Source of the DNA: Xanthomonas bromi
GTDB lineage: Bacteria; Pseudomonadota; Gammaproteobacteria; Xanthomonadales; Xanthomonadaceae
Reading direction: 5' to 3'
Assembly (NCBI RefSeq): GCF_900092025.1
Contig: NZ_FLTX01000013.1
Coordinates: forward strand, 62,001 to 126,000
Length of the DNA stretch: 64,000 nt
A model generated the notes under the pieces. The model was given only the letters and a program-made list of their open reading frames with translations. It had not been told where the DNA came from and made no database searches. Within the stretch, counting starts at the first letter, position 1, and each line of letters starts with the position of its first letter. Positions 43,285-52,440 of this stretch are shown piece by piece. The position numbers were made by a program, and so were the translations under genes.

Positions 43285-44289
43285 TTAGGCCGCAGGCGTT
43301 AGGAGTGCCGGGCGCTGCAGCTCGACCGTGACATGCACCAGTTCTTCGTGGATCTGCAGTGCGCGGCGCACCAACTCCGCATCGATGTCGGCTGCAGTGA
43401 CCAGGCTGAGGACGCAGGCATAACGTTCGCCGCCGACGCGCCAGACATGCAGGTCGGCAATATCGATCGCATGCGGAAGTTCGGCGATGACCTGCTTCAC
43501 TTCGGCCACGACCGGTGCGTCCATCTCCGCATCCAGCAACACGCTGCCGGTGCTGCGCAACAACCCCCAGGCCCAGACGGTCACCAGCACCGCGCCGACG
43601 ATGCCCATGATGGGGTCCAGCCAGGTCACGCCCCAATGCATGCCGGCAACCAGCGCGACGATCGCAAGCACGGAGGTTGCGGCGTCGGCCACCACGTGCA
43701 GATACGCCGCGCGCAGATTGAGATCGCTGTGCGCATCGTGATGACCATGACCATGACCATGACGTTCGTGGGTATCGGTGTGCGCATGGCCGTGACCGGC
43801 ATGCCCGTGGGAGTGACCGTGCCCATGTCCGTGGGAGTCGCGCAGCCACCACGCGCAGATCAGATTGACCAGCAGGCCGATCACCGCAATGACGGTGGCC
43901 TCCTGATACTGGATGGGCTTGGGCGTAAACAAGCGTTCCACCGACTGGAAGGCCATCAGCCCGGCCACGCCCAGCAACAGGATCGCACTGGTGTAGCCGC
44001 CCAGCACCTCGACCTTCCAGGTGCCGAAGGCGAAGCGCATATCGCCGGCATGCTGTCGCGCGAAGCGGTAGGCGAACAGCGCCAAACCCAGTGCCAGCGC
44101 ATGCGAGCTCATATGCCAGCCGTCGGCGAGCAGGGCCATGGAATTGAGCGTCCAACCGCCCACGATCTCCACCACCATCATGAGCACGGTCACGATGACC
44201 GCCTTGCGGGTGCTGCGCTCGGCAAGCGGATTGGCGCTGGCAAAGGTATGCGACTGCGCGCAATGCGGCGCGGCGTGCGTGGTCGACAT
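43285..44289 (-). CDS. dmeF: Cation diffusion facilitator, DmeF-type Co/Ni efflux protein
   Basis: A 334-aa inner-membrane exporter with six TM helices. TM2 carries ADGWHMSSHALALG (a HxxxH version of the metal site common in DmeF proteins) and TM5 HVVADA. Between TM4 and TM5, about residues 150-187, is a His-rich loop (GHGHGHSHGHAGHGHAH). The C-terminal cytoplasmic domain includes DIADLHVWRVGGERYAC. It is divergently transcribed from an RcnR-family repressor with paired inverted repeats between. Cobalt and nickel are the likely substrates; zinc cannot be excluded. Confidence 0.88.
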   Translation of the reverse strand: MSTTHAAPHCAQSHTFASANPLAERSTRKAVIVTVLMMVVEIVGGWTLNSMALLADGWHMSSHALALGLALFAYRFARQHAGDMRFAFGTWKVEVLGGYTSAILLLGVAGLMAFQSVERLFTPKPIQYQEATVIAVIGLLVNLICAWWLRDSHGHGHGHSHGHAGHGHAHTDTHERHGHGHGHHDAHSDLNLRAAYLHVVADAATSVLAIVALVAGMHWGVTWLDPIMGIVGAVLVTVWAWGLLRSTGSVLLDAEMDAPVVAEVKQVIAELPHAIDIADLHVWRVGGERYACVLSLVTAADIDAELVRRALQIHEELVHVTVELQRPALLTPAA

Positions 44290-44308
44290 CGGTGGTGGCT
44301 CTGGCTAA

Positions 44309-44348
44309 GGTACCCCCACAGGGTATCCTAAATACCCCTGGGGGGTAT
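44309..44348. promoter_or_regulatory. Two inverted repeats in the dmeF/dmeR control region
   Basis: Site 1 TACCCCCACAGGGTA (44311-44325) and site 2 ATACCCCTGGGGGGTAT (44332-44348) are both TACCCC/GGGGTA inverted repeats. This G/C-tract palindrome with flanking TA is the type bound by RcnR/CsoR/FrmR family repressors. They lie between the divergent start codons, so one protein could repress both genes; metal binding would release it. Confidence 0.65.
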
Positions 44349-44354
44349 ACGGCA

Positions 44355-44627
44355 GTGGCGCATCTCAATCAGGACAGATCCAAGCTGCTTGCGCGCGTGC
44401 GCAGGATCCGCGGGCAGGTGGAAGGGTTGGAAAAGGCGCTGGCGCAGGACGTGGAATGCACCGCGTTGCTGACCCAGGTGGCCGCGTTCCGCGGCGCGGC
44501 GCAGGGCTTGATGGTCGAGTTGCTCAGCGAGCATCTGAAGCACCATGTTGCCGCACCGCAGGCACTGGGCGAGCGCGAGCTGGCAGTGGATGACATCACG
44601 GCCATTCTCAAGACCTATCTGAAGTAG
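44355..44627 (+). CDS. dmeR: RcnR/FrmR-family metal-sensing repressor (DmeR-like)
   Basis: A 90-aa all-helical DNA-binding protein. From GTG 44355 the residues H3, C35, H60 and H64 fall exactly at the Ni/Co ligand positions known for RcnR (H3, C35, H60, H64), while a formaldehyde sensor of the FrmR type would not carry this set. RVRRIRGQVEGLEKAL is the family's helix-1 signature. It is divergent from dmeF. GTG is preferred over ATG 44292 because it gives the family length and places H3 correctly. Confidence 0.88.
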   Translation: MAHLNQDRSKLLARVRRIRGQVEGLEKALAQDVECTALLTQVAAFRGAAQGLMVELLSEHLKHHVAAPQALGERELAVDDITAILKTYLK

Positions 44628-45106
44628 AGCTCGGAGCCTGGGCGATAGCGCTCATCGTCAGGCACGCGCGGTCTACGTTGGGTGCGGCAGGCATACGCCA
44701 TGTCACGCATGCAAGGGCGTGCGGGGCTACGCGTGACAGGACATGCACCACGCATCTCGGCAGCGCTGTGCTCAGGCACATCGCCCGCTGGAATGGCGAG
44801 CATGCAGGTGGCACGGCGCTGACGCAGCCACTGCAGTAGCTGACTGCCTGTTCCGCACAACGTCTGCCAGGCAATGCATGAGAATGCAGAAACGCTCTTC
44901 TTGATGTGTAAAGGGTGCTTGACAGCAAGATCCGGTGAGCGCATCTTGCCTGTCAAGCGTACTTGACAGGCGACTGAGATGCGGCGGCAGCGTCAGCAAC
45001 GGGAATGCAGGCATGACCGCGCAACGCACTGCGCCGTGCGAATGATCGCCGGGCGTGTGCGCAGCGGTCGTCTGGCGTGGGCAATCGCCGCGCCGAGGCG
45101 GTGCAC
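44628..45106. other. Intergenic region with a regulatory palindrome
   Basis: About 480 bases. Nothing gene-like is visible; near its right end are three CTTGACAG-type half sites (see 44918-44971). One of them, TTGACA, could also serve as a -35 hexamer. Confidence 0.55.
44918..44971. promoter_or_regulatory. Palindrome GCCTGTCAAG-CGTA-CTTGACAGGC plus a third half site
   Basis: A perfect 10-bp inverted repeat at 44948-44957 and 44962-44971 with a 4-base spacer. A further direct half site CTTGACAG is at 44918-44925. They lie about 140 bases upstream of the membrane protein/XRE operon, as expected for an operator of an autoregulated HTH protein. The binding factor is not known. Confidence 0.5.
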
Positions 45107-45694
45107 ATGACACGCTGCAAACGCAAGGCGCTGCTGGTGTTCTGCCTGGGAATGGTGCTTCTCGGCATCGGTCTGCTGGGTCTGTGGCAGGTGTTGCCGT
45201 TGGACGATTACATCGCCGGGCTCAGCGCCGGCATCGGTGGGTCGTGCATGCTGCTGTCGGTGCCGATGTGGCTGGCGCGCGGCGAGATGCGCGACAGCAC
45301 CCGCCCGCTGTTGGCGCGTCGGTATCACCGCGAATTCGGCATCCCGATGCTGTTGTACGTGGTGGTGATGCTGTTCTGGCGCTATCTGCTTGCGCATGTC
45401 GGCCCGAACTGGGCGCGGGTGTTGATCGCGTTGCTGCCGGCCGTGCTGGTCGTGCTGGTGATTCGTGCGGTGGCGCGTTATGTGCGCGATTCGGACGAGA
45501 TGCAACGGCGTATCGAACTGGAAGCGATCGCCATTGCCGCCGGGCTGGTCAGCGCTGCATATATGACCGCCGGGTTCGTGCAGGCCGCCGAGTTGATCGA
45601 TGTTCCAGCGAGTGCGGCGATGCTGTGGGTGTTTCCGTTGTTGTGCGCCATCTACGGCATCACCAAAAGCATCCATGCGCGTCGTTTTGAATGA
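45107..45694 (+). CDS. Four-to-six-helix membrane protein paired with an XRE regulator
   Basis: A 195-aa inner-membrane protein (from ATG 45107) with hydrophobic segments at about 8-28, 37-56, 82-101, 108-127, 142-160 and 166-183. A charged loop RYVRDSDEMQRRIELEAIA precedes the last pair. It is unrecognised as a family, but such proteins commonly accompany a small HTH protein. The TGA overlaps the ATG of that regulator gene, indicating translational coupling. An upstream in-frame start (45077) would add ten residues. Confidence 0.8.
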   Translation: MTRCKRKALLVFCLGMVLLGIGLLGLWQVLPLDDYIAGLSAGIGGSCMLLSVPMWLARGEMRDSTRPLLARRYHREFGIPMLLYVVVMLFWRYLLAHVGPNWARVLIALLPAVLVVLVIRAVARYVRDSDEMQRRIELEAIAIAAGLVSAAYMTAGFVQAAELIDVPASAAMLWVFPLLCAIYGITKSIHARRFE

Positions 45695-45891
45695 AGAGCC
45701 GCGTGCGCGAATTGCGCGAGGCCAATGGGTGGTCGCAAGGGGAGCTCGGCGAACGGCTGGGTGTGTCGCGGCAGACGATCAATGCGCTGGAAACCGGCAA
45801 ATACGATCCCAGCCTGCCGTTGGCGTTTCGTATCGTGCGTTTGTTTGGGGAATCGATCGAGCACGTGTTTCTTTACGAAGATGGGCAGTAG
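45691..45891 (+). CDS. XRE-family HTH transcriptional regulator
   Basis: A 66-aa single-domain Cro/CI-type DNA-binding protein. NGWSQGELGERLGVSRQTIN is the helix-turn-helix and ETGKYDPSLPLAFRIVRLF continues the fold; this matches the short YozG-like class that follows membrane-protein genes. It overlaps the membrane protein gene by 4 bases. The palindrome at 44948-44971 could be its operator. Confidence 0.92.
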   Translation: MKSRVRELREANGWSQGELGERLGVSRQTINALETGKYDPSLPLAFRIVRLFGESIEHVFLYEDGQ

Positions 45892-45957
45892 GTGCCGCGG
45901 TCACATGTGGCCGTATGCAATGTCATGGAACAGGCAATACCAGGAGATAGGGTGACG

Positions 45958-47553
45958 ATGGTCAAGCAATCCACAATGGTGGCGGCAGCACTGATCGCAG
46001 TGCTGGCCGCCGGATGCCAACGCACAGCAGCGCCTGCCGCAGGAAACGACGTTGCAGGAAAGTCTGCCGCGTCCGCGTCCGGGACGTCTGCGCAGCAGCC
46101 CGCTGGAAAAACGCCGCCCGGTAGCGCCGCAGGCAATCGTTACGGCACGCTGCGGTTCACGCCATGCACGCTGAGCGCTGGCGGTGCGGCCGGTAACAGC
46201 GAAGCGCAATGCGCGCGCCTGCGCGTGCCGGAAAATCCAGCCGCGCCGAGCGGGCGCAGCATCACGTTGAAGATTGCCTGGCTGGAAAGCGAAGCCGGCG
46301 GCGGCAGCGCGCCGGACCCGGTGTTCTTCATCGCCGGTGGGCCCGGGCAGTCGGCAACCGAAGTGGCGGCCATCGTGGACATGGGCCTGCATGAAGTCCG
46401 CAAGCAGCGCGACATTTTCCTGGTCGATCAACGCGGCACAGGTGGCTCGCATCCGCTGGAGTGTCGCGATGCGGCCGGCAAGCCGCTGGCGCTGGAGAAC
46501 AGCAGCGAGGCCACCGCCGCGCAATTGACCGACTATGCGCAGCGATGCGCCGACGGCCTGCGTGACGATGCCGACCCGCGTTACTACACCACCCACGAAG
46601 CCATCGGCGATCTGGATGCGGTACGCGCGGCATTGGGCGTGCAGACGCTGAATCTGATCGGTGCATCGTATGGCACGCGTGTGGCCCAGCACTATGCCGC
46701 GCGCTATCCGCAACACACGCGCACTGTGGTGATCGATGGCGTGGTGCCGAACGATCTGGTGATCGGCGGCGAGTTCGCACGCACCTTCGAAGACGCGATC
46801 GCGTTGCAGTCCACGCAATGCCGTCAGCAGCCTGCATGCGCCAGGCGTTTTCCGGTCGATACCGGCACGCAGTTGCGCCAGGTGGTCGAGCGCCTACGGC
46901 AGGCACCGGTGGCGGTGGATTACCGCGACCCGCGCACCGGCGTCTTGCGCCACGAACAGGTCACTGCCGATACCGTGACGGGTCTGGCGTTCGGTTTCTC
47001 GTATGCACCCGAAACTGCGTCGCTGCTGCCGCTGGTGTTGGACGAAGCGGCCGCAGGCCGTTACGCCGCGTTGATGGCGCTGGCGCAAATGAGCGCATCG
47101 GGCATGTCCGATCAGATGAATCGCCTGATGCAATGGTCGGTGTTGTGCAGCGAAGATGCCGGGCGTTACCACGCACCAGAGCACACCGACAGCACGTTGC
47201 TGGGCAACGAGGTGGCCGACATGTTCTTCGCGCCGTGCAAGGTGTGGCCATCCACGCCGGCGCCAGCTGCGGCGAGCGCACCGTTCCGCTCGACACTGCC
47301 GGTGCTGCTGCTCTCCGGCGAACTCGATCCGGTCACGCCGCCACGCTACGCGCAGCGGGTGCTGCAGGGCTTGCCGAACGCTCGCCATGTCATCGCGCCA
47401 GGGCAGGGGCATGGTGTGTTCCGCCTGGGCTGCATGCCCAAGGTACTGAGCCAGTTCCTGCAGAGCGCCGATGCCAAGGCGCTGCAGACCACCTGCGTTG
47501 CCAGCCTCAACACCGTACCGGCCTTCACCTCGTTCAACGGATGGGAACCATGA
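45958..47553 (+). CDS. Lipoprotein alpha/beta hydrolase (tripeptidyl-aminopeptidase-like)
   Basis: A 531-aa exported hydrolase. The N-terminus MVAAALIAVLAAGCQ has a lipobox (LAAGC), so it is an outer- or inner-membrane lipoprotein. After a low-complexity linker the fold has the oxyanion loop FIAGGPGQS, VDQRGTGGS, the nucleophile in LIGASYGTRVA, a C-terminal TAP-like domain with LSGELDPVTPP (Asp) and GQGHGVFR (His). Relatives cleave short peptides or esters. GTG 45952, in frame, sits better behind AGGAG than ATG 45958; both give the same signal. It precedes a NatAB-type exporter by 31 bases. Confidence 0.87.
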   Translation: MVKQSTMVAAALIAVLAAGCQRTAAPAAGNDVAGKSAASASGTSAQQPAGKTPPGSAAGNRYGTLRFTPCTLSAGGAAGNSEAQCARLRVPENPAAPSGRSITLKIAWLESEAGGGSAPDPVFFIAGGPGQSATEVAAIVDMGLHEVRKQRDIFLVDQRGTGGSHPLECRDAAGKPLALENSSEATAAQLTDYAQRCADGLRDDADPRYYTTHEAIGDLDAVRAALGVQTLNLIGASYGTRVAQHYAARYPQHTRTVVIDGVVPNDLVIGGEFARTFEDAIALQSTQCRQQPACARRFPVDTGTQLRQVVERLRQAPVAVDYRDPRTGVLRHEQVTADTVTGLAFGFSYAPETASLLPLVLDEAAAGRYAALMALAQMSASGMSDQMNRLMQWSVLCSEDAGRYHAPEHTDSTLLGNEVADMFFAPCKVWPSTPAPAAASAPFRSTLPVLLLSGELDPVTPPRYAQRVLQGLPNARHVIAPGQGHGVFRLGCMPKVLSQFLQSADAKALQTTCVASLNTVPAFTSFNGWEP

Positions 47554-47584
47554 GCCGCATCGCCCACGCCACGGAGGCGCTCGC

Positions 47585-48331
47585 ATGATCGTCGTCGATA
47601 CGTTGCATAAGTCGTTCAAGACCAAGGCCGGACTGGTGAAAGCCGTCGACGGGGTCAGCTTCAGTGCTGCCGATGGCCAGATCACCGGCCTGCTCGGCCC
47701 CAACGGTGCCGGCAAAACCACCACCTTGCGCATGCTCTACACGCTGATGTCGCCCGACCAGGGCAGCGTCACTGTGGATGGCGTGGATGCCGCCCGCGAC
47801 CCGGTGACAGTGCGCCGCGCACTCGGCGTGTTGCCGGACGCACGCGGCGTCTACAAGCGCTTGACCGCACGCGAGAACATCGCCTATTTCGGTGAGTTGC
47901 ACGGCATGTCGCGCACGCAGATCGCGCAACGGACGCACCTGCTGGCCAATGCGTTGGATATGGACGACATTCTCGACCGTCAGACCGAAGGCTTCAGCCA
48001 GGGCCAGCGCACCAAGACCGCGATTGCGCGGGCATTGGTGCACGACCCGCGCAACGTGATCCTGGACGAGCCCACCAACGGTCTGGACGTGATGACCACC
48101 CGCGCCATGCGTGGCTTCCTGCAGCAGCTGCGTGCGGAGGGGCGCTGCGTGATTTTTTCCAGCCACATCATGCAGGAGGTGGCTGCGCTGTGCGATCGCA
48201 TCGTCATCATCGCCAAGGGCACGGTCGTGGCATCCGGCAGCGCCGACGAACTGCGCGCTGCAACTGGTGGACACAATCTGGAAGACGCCTTCGTCAAGGC
48301 GATCGGCTCGGACGAGGGACTGCACGCATGA
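47585..48331 (+). CDS. natA: ABC transporter ATP-binding protein (NatA-like)
   Basis: A 248-aa ATPase. Walker A LLGPNGAGKTTTLR near 35, Q-loop LPDARGVYKRLTARENIAYF, signature FSQGQRTKTAIARAL near 137, Walker B VILDEPTNGLDV and switch histidine in FSSHIMQEV. The DARGVY Q-loop is characteristic of NatA Na+-exporter ATPases. GGAGG 7 bases before ATG 47585 supports the start. It overlaps the permease gene (ATGA). Confidence 0.87.
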   Translation: MIVVDTLHKSFKTKAGLVKAVDGVSFSAADGQITGLLGPNGAGKTTTLRMLYTLMSPDQGSVTVDGVDAARDPVTVRRALGVLPDARGVYKRLTARENIAYFGELHGMSRTQIAQRTHLLANALDMDDILDRQTEGFSQGQRTKTAIARALVHDPRNVILDEPTNGLDVMTTRAMRGFLQQLRAEGRCVIFSSHIMQEVAALCDRIVIIAKGTVVASGSADELRAATGGHNLEDAFVKAIGSDEGLHA

Positions 48332-49521
48332 GCACCACATCCTTGTTGTCAACGCTATGGACGGTGCTGCGCAAAGAATTGCGCGATATCTCGCGCGACC
48401 GACGCACCCTGGCATTGGCGTTGCTGCTATCGCCGTTGCTGTACCCGATCCTGATCCTGGGCATGGGCGCCCTGAGCGAAAGCCGGGTGCGTACGCAGAT
48501 CGACAAGCCGCTGGATATCCCAACGCTCGGCCGCAGCAATGCGCCGACTCTGGTGCGTTTTCTGGCCGCGCAAGGGCTCAACGCAGTGGATGCGCCAGCC
48601 GATCTGACGGCGGCGATTCGCAACCAGGATGTCGACGTGGCACTGCGCATCAGCGATAGCTACGCAGAGGATTGGCGCGAAGGCCGGCCGGCGCTGGTGG
48701 AAATCATCAAGGACAGCACCCGCCGCGAGGCCGATGTGCCGAGCCTGCGCTTGCAGGCCGCGCTCACCGGCTACAGCCAGCAGGTCGGCGCATTGCGTCT
48801 GCTGGCACGCGGTATCGACGCGCAGGTTTCCAGGCCCCTGGAAGTCGCCGCGCAAGACCTGGCCACGGCCGAAGCCAAGCGCGGCCAGATGATGGCGATG
48901 CTGCTGCCGGTGTTGCTGGTGATCACCTCGTTTCTGGGTGGCGCCTCGTTGATTCTGGACGCCACCGCCGGCGAGCGCGAACGGCAGTCGCTGGAACCGT
49001 TGCTGGCCACACCCGCGCCACGCAGCGCCATCGTCAGCGGCAAGATCGCTGCGGCCTGCGTGATCGGCATGGTGTCGTTGTTGCTCACCTTGCTGGCGTT
49101 CAAGCTGAGTGCGCAGCTGTCCACGTCCAACCTTGGCCGCCAGCTCAATGTCGGTCTCATGCCGATGCTGCAGATGCTCTTCATCCTGGTGCCGATGCTG
49201 TTCGTCGGCACTTCGCTGCTGACCTATCTGGCTGCCGCCGCCAAGAGCATGAAGGAAGCGCAGGCGCACATGACCTGGTTATTGCTGCTGCCGATGCTGC
49301 CGGGCTACGCATTGATGGCCTATCCGCTGAAGACGCAGTTGTGGCACTTTGCGGTGCCGTTTCTGGCGCAGAACCAGATGTTGTTGAAGGTGATCCGCCA
49401 CGAGCCCATCAACCTGCAGACCTGGGCGGTGTATCTACTGGCCGGCTTCGGTGTGGCGGCCTTGCTGTGGTATGCGGCAGTACGGCGGTATCACCAGGAA
49501 CGTCTGGCGATTTCGGGGTGA
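48328..49521 (+). CDS. natB: ABC transporter permease (NatB-like)
   Basis: A 397-aa ABC-2 permease with the NatB plan: one TM helix (about 25-45), a soluble extracytoplasmic domain (about 50-185, containing NQDVDVALRISDSYAEDW), then five or six TM helices. LDATAGERERQSLEPLLATP is the cytoplasmic coupling motif shared by NatB proteins. It pairs with the ATPase upstream through an ATGA overlap. Na+ or drug/peptide export is likely; the substrate is not certain. Confidence 0.87.
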   Translation: MSTTSLLSTLWTVLRKELRDISRDRRTLALALLLSPLLYPILILGMGALSESRVRTQIDKPLDIPTLGRSNAPTLVRFLAAQGLNAVDAPADLTAAIRNQDVDVALRISDSYAEDWREGRPALVEIIKDSTRREADVPSLRLQAALTGYSQQVGALRLLARGIDAQVSRPLEVAAQDLATAEAKRGQMMAMLLPVLLVITSFLGGASLILDATAGERERQSLEPLLATPAPRSAIVSGKIAAACVIGMVSLLLTLLAFKLSAQLSTSNLGRQLNVGLMPMLQMLFILVPMLFVGTSLLTYLAAAAKSMKEAQAHMTWLLLLPMLPGYALMAYPLKTQLWHFAVPFLAQNQMLLKVIRHEPINLQTWAVYLLAGFGVAALLWYAAVRRYHQERLAISG

Positions 49522-49665
49522 TGTTGCTTGTCCCATCGGGAGAAGGTGGCGCGCAGCACCGGATGAGGGACGCGACTCGCGTGCAGGTTCAGCCGCACAG
49601 GCGTGCACGACGCGTTCTCAGGGCATAACGCTACGCAGCGCCACTGGCTTATCCGCCACAACGCA

Positions 49666-49689
49666 AAAGCCCGCATCGCTGCGGGCTTT
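49666..49689. terminator. Bidirectional intrinsic terminator
   Basis: AAAGCCCGC (49666-49674), six-base loop, GCGGGCTTT (49681-49689), then GCTTTTTC. A 9-bp stem with a T-rich end downstream and AAAA upstream suits termination of both the rightward permease gene and the leftward TonB-domain gene. Confidence 0.85.
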
Positions 49690-49718
49690 GCTTTTTCATG
49701 CCATCAACGATCCAGGCA

Positions 49719-50726
49719 TCAACCGCCTGGATTGAACGACAGCGTACGCCGGGTGGTCACCGGTGTGGCCACCGGCTCGAAACGCCAGCGCTTGACCGCG
49801 TTGAGCGCTTCGCGGTCGAACACGCGCGGCGGGTTGGCGCGCAGCACGCGCGAGGCGGTGATCGCGCCATCGGTACCGACCGTGAGTTCCACCAGCACTT
49901 CGCCGGAGGTGCCGGCACGCAGTGCTTCGGTTGGGTAGCGCGGTGCCGGGGTGCTGATCGGGCGCAGCGACTGCGCGGCGACCGGTGCGGCAGCCGCCGC
50001 AGCCGCGGGTGCCGGACGCGCCGGTGCCGGCGCCGGCGTTTCGGCCTGACGACGCGCAGCGGCCTGGCGCTCGGCCTCGGCAGTCTGCTGGCGGGCCGCT
50101 TCCTGCTGCGCGGCAATTTGCTGCGCAGCGGCGGCTTCGCGGGTCTGCTGCTCGGCCAGACGCTTCTGCTCGGCGGCCTGCTTGGCCTTGTCATCGACCA
50201 GCTTCTTGGCCTGTTCGGCATCCTGCTGGGAGCGGTTGGCGGCGGTCTTCATGCCGGTTTCCAGTCCACTCTTCAGGCGCGGCAATGCCGGTGCCTTGGG
50301 ATCGACCTTTTCGATCAATGCAATCAAACGCTGCGCTTCGGGAAATTCTTCGCGGCTGATGCCTTGTTCGGCGGCGATCAGCGTATACGGCAGCAGATCG
50401 GTCAGCGCGCTGTTGACAGTGGCGTCCTGCGGCTGCTTTTCACGCAAGGCCAGGTAGTACTCCACCGCGTTGTCGCCGGCCGGGGCGTACATGCGGTTAT
50501 CCTGCAGCGCCTTGGTGGCCGATGCGCGCAATTGGTCGGCAGCCATCGACTGCACTTGCGGCGAGACCGCCGTAGCAGGCGTGAGGACCGATGCCGCCGG
50601 CGTCGCGCCGTTAGCGGGTGCGGTGGTAGCGCCGGTGTCTTCCTGCTTGGAGCAGGCGGCCAGGCCAACCAGCAAAATGACCGGCGCGATCCGGCGTGCC
50701 ATACGGCCCTGTGTCAGATCCAACAT
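49719..50726 (-). CDS. Lipoprotein with TonB C-terminal domain
   Basis: A 335-aa protein. The N-terminus has a lipobox (LVGLAAC, Cys25). Residues 50-165 are helical; 165-235 form a long Gln/Ala/Glu-rich coiled coil (QQDAEQAKKLVDDKAKQAAE); a Pro/Ala hinge follows, and 255-335 is a TonB C-terminal domain (RYPTEALRAGTSGEVLVELT and NPPRVFDREALNAVKRWRFE). Classical TonB has an N-terminal TM anchor instead. GGGAG precedes ATG 50726. It may energise or interact with the TonB-dependent receptor of the adjoining locus; it may also be separately expressed. Confidence 0.82.
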   Translation of the reverse strand: MLDLTQGRMARRIAPVILLVGLAACSKQEDTGATTAPANGATPAASVLTPATAVSPQVQSMAADQLRASATKALQDNRMYAPAGDNAVEYYLALREKQPQDATVNSALTDLLPYTLIAAEQGISREEFPEAQRLIALIEKVDPKAPALPRLKSGLETGMKTAANRSQQDAEQAKKLVDDKAKQAAEQKRLAEQQTREAAAAQQIAAQQEAARQQTAEAERQAAARRQAETPAPAPARPAPAAAAAAAPVAAQSLRPISTPAPRYPTEALRAGTSGEVLVELTVGTDGAITASRVLRANPPRVFDREALNAVKRWRFEPVATPVTTRRTLSFNPGG

Positions 50727-50864
50727 GCGTCTCCCTTACCCCGAGTGCGAAAGATAACGTTGCTGCGGCGAGCGCCGGCCATTGTTCCCGCAATGGACGG
50801 CAATGCCGCAATCTAGCATTGCTGGGGTGGTCTAAGCCAAGGGTGCGCCGCAGACCGCTGAAAT

Positions 50865-52430
50865 TTATCCCGCCGGGGTCGCCACCACCGTCGGGGCCGG
50901 CACGCGTGCGGCCGGCTCGGGCGGCGGCGGTGCAGGGCAGTAGTGCCGCAGGAAGTCCGCATGCGCGGGCAGCCGCACCAGCGCCGCCTCCACCCGGGTG
51001 CGGATGGTGTCCAGGAAGCGGCGCAGCTCCGCATCGCCCATCAGGTCGGCCACCGGATGATGCTGTTGCGGCACGACGCCCTGGCCCAGCATCACCTGCA
51101 CCCACGAGTTCTCGGCAAACAGCTCGTTGGCCTGATGGAACACGCGCCCGCTCTGGCGGAACAACTCCACCCGGTGGCGCAGCGAATCGGGGATGTCCAT
51201 GGCCGTGCAGTCGCGCCAGAACGGCGTGTCGCGGCGATCGGTGGCGTGGTAATGCAGGATCACGAAATCGCGGATGTGCGTGATCTCCTGGGCTGCCTGG
51301 CGGTTGTACTCGGCGATGTCGGCCGCGTTGATGACCTGCGGAAAGGTCTGCAGCAGGCGGATGATGCCGCGCTGGATCAGATGGATGTTGGTCGATTCCA
51401 GCGGTTCCAGAAACCCGCTTGCCAGGCCCAGCGCCACGCAGTTCTTTTCCCACACGCGGTGGCGCTGGTTGGGCGTGAAGCGCAGCGGCCGCGGCTCGCT
51501 GAGCGCCCGCCCGGTGAGGTTGCGTTCCAGCACCGCGCGGGCGCCATCCTGGTCCATGTAGCGGCTGGAGTACACGATGCCGTTGCCCACCCGGTGCTGC
51601 AGCGGAATGCGCCACATCCAGCCGGCCTGATCGGCGCGCGAGCGGGTGTAGGTCGCCGGCGGGCCCACCGATTCGGTCTGCACCGCCAGCGCACTGTCGG
51701 CGAACAACCACTGCGACCAGTCCTCGCTGCCCACGCCCAGCGTCTTGCCGATCAGCAGGCCGGCAAAGCCGGTGCAATCCAGGAACAGGTCCCCTTCCAC
51801 CCGCGTGCCGTCCTGCAGCGTCAGTGCGGTCAGAAAACCACTTTCTGCATCGGTTTCCACCTGGCCGATACGGCCTTCGATGCGCTGCACGCCGAAGCCT
51901 TCGCTGAAGCGGCGCAAGAAGCGCGCGTATAGCCCGGCGTCCAGGTGATAGGCGTAATTCATGCCGCCATTGGGCAGATGCGCAAAACGGCCTTCCTGCG
52001 CCGCACGCAGTTCCAGGCAGTAGTCGCCGAAGTCGCGCGCCACGCCGCGCTGTTGCCCCTTCAACCAGAAGTGCTGGAACCCGGCACTCCAGTGATCGGT
52101 GCCGGCATGGCCGAACGAATGGATGTAGTGCCGGTCCACATCGCGCCAGTGTTCGAAGGCGATGCCGAGCTTGATGGTGGCCTGGGTGGTGGCCATGAAG
52201 GCGGCCTCGTCGATCTCCAGCAAACGATGGAAGGTGACCAGGCTGGGGATGGTGGCTTCGCCCACGCCCACCGTGCCGATCTCGTCCGACTCCACCAGGG
52301 TGATCTGCAGGTGCCTGCCCAGCAACTTCGACATCGCCGCAGCGGCCATCCAGCCGGCCGTGCCGCCACCGGCGATGACGACGCGGCGTACCGGGCGCGG
52401 TTGCGGGTCCGAAGGCGTGGTGTCGGGCAT
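50865..52430 (-). CDS. Tryptophan-halogenase family protein (PrnA-like)
   Basis: A 521-aa flavin-dependent halogenase-like enzyme. FAD motif VIAGGGTAGWM (18-28), GVGEATIPSL, K87 in ATIKLGIAF aligning with the catalytic lysine, W271-M-W273-R-I-P276 matching W-x-W-x-I-P, and SGFLEPLEST with E342 and E345 (the catalytic glutamate region). It has all the hallmarks of an active halogenase, but the family in xanthomonads sits in TonB-dependent receptor loci and its substrate is unknown. It is encoded 10 bases after the cupin gene, in a leftward set with SapC. Confidence 0.88.
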   Translation of the reverse strand: MPDTTPSDPQPRPVRRVVIAGGGTAGWMAAAAMSKLLGRHLQITLVESDEIGTVGVGEATIPSLVTFHRLLEIDEAAFMATTQATIKLGIAFEHWRDVDRHYIHSFGHAGTDHWSAGFQHFWLKGQQRGVARDFGDYCLELRAAQEGRFAHLPNGGMNYAYHLDAGLYARFLRRFSEGFGVQRIEGRIGQVETDAESGFLTALTLQDGTRVEGDLFLDCTGFAGLLIGKTLGVGSEDWSQWLFADSALAVQTESVGPPATYTRSRADQAGWMWRIPLQHRVGNGIVYSSRYMDQDGARAVLERNLTGRALSEPRPLRFTPNQRHRVWEKNCVALGLASGFLEPLESTNIHLIQRGIIRLLQTFPQVINAADIAEYNRQAAQEITHIRDFVILHYHATDRRDTPFWRDCTAMDIPDSLRHRVELFRQSGRVFHQANELFAENSWVQVMLGQGVVPQQHHPVADLMGDAELRRFLDTIRTRVEAALVRLPAHADFLRHYCPAPPPPEPAARVPAPTVVATPAG

Positions 52431-52440
52431 GGCGAAGTCC

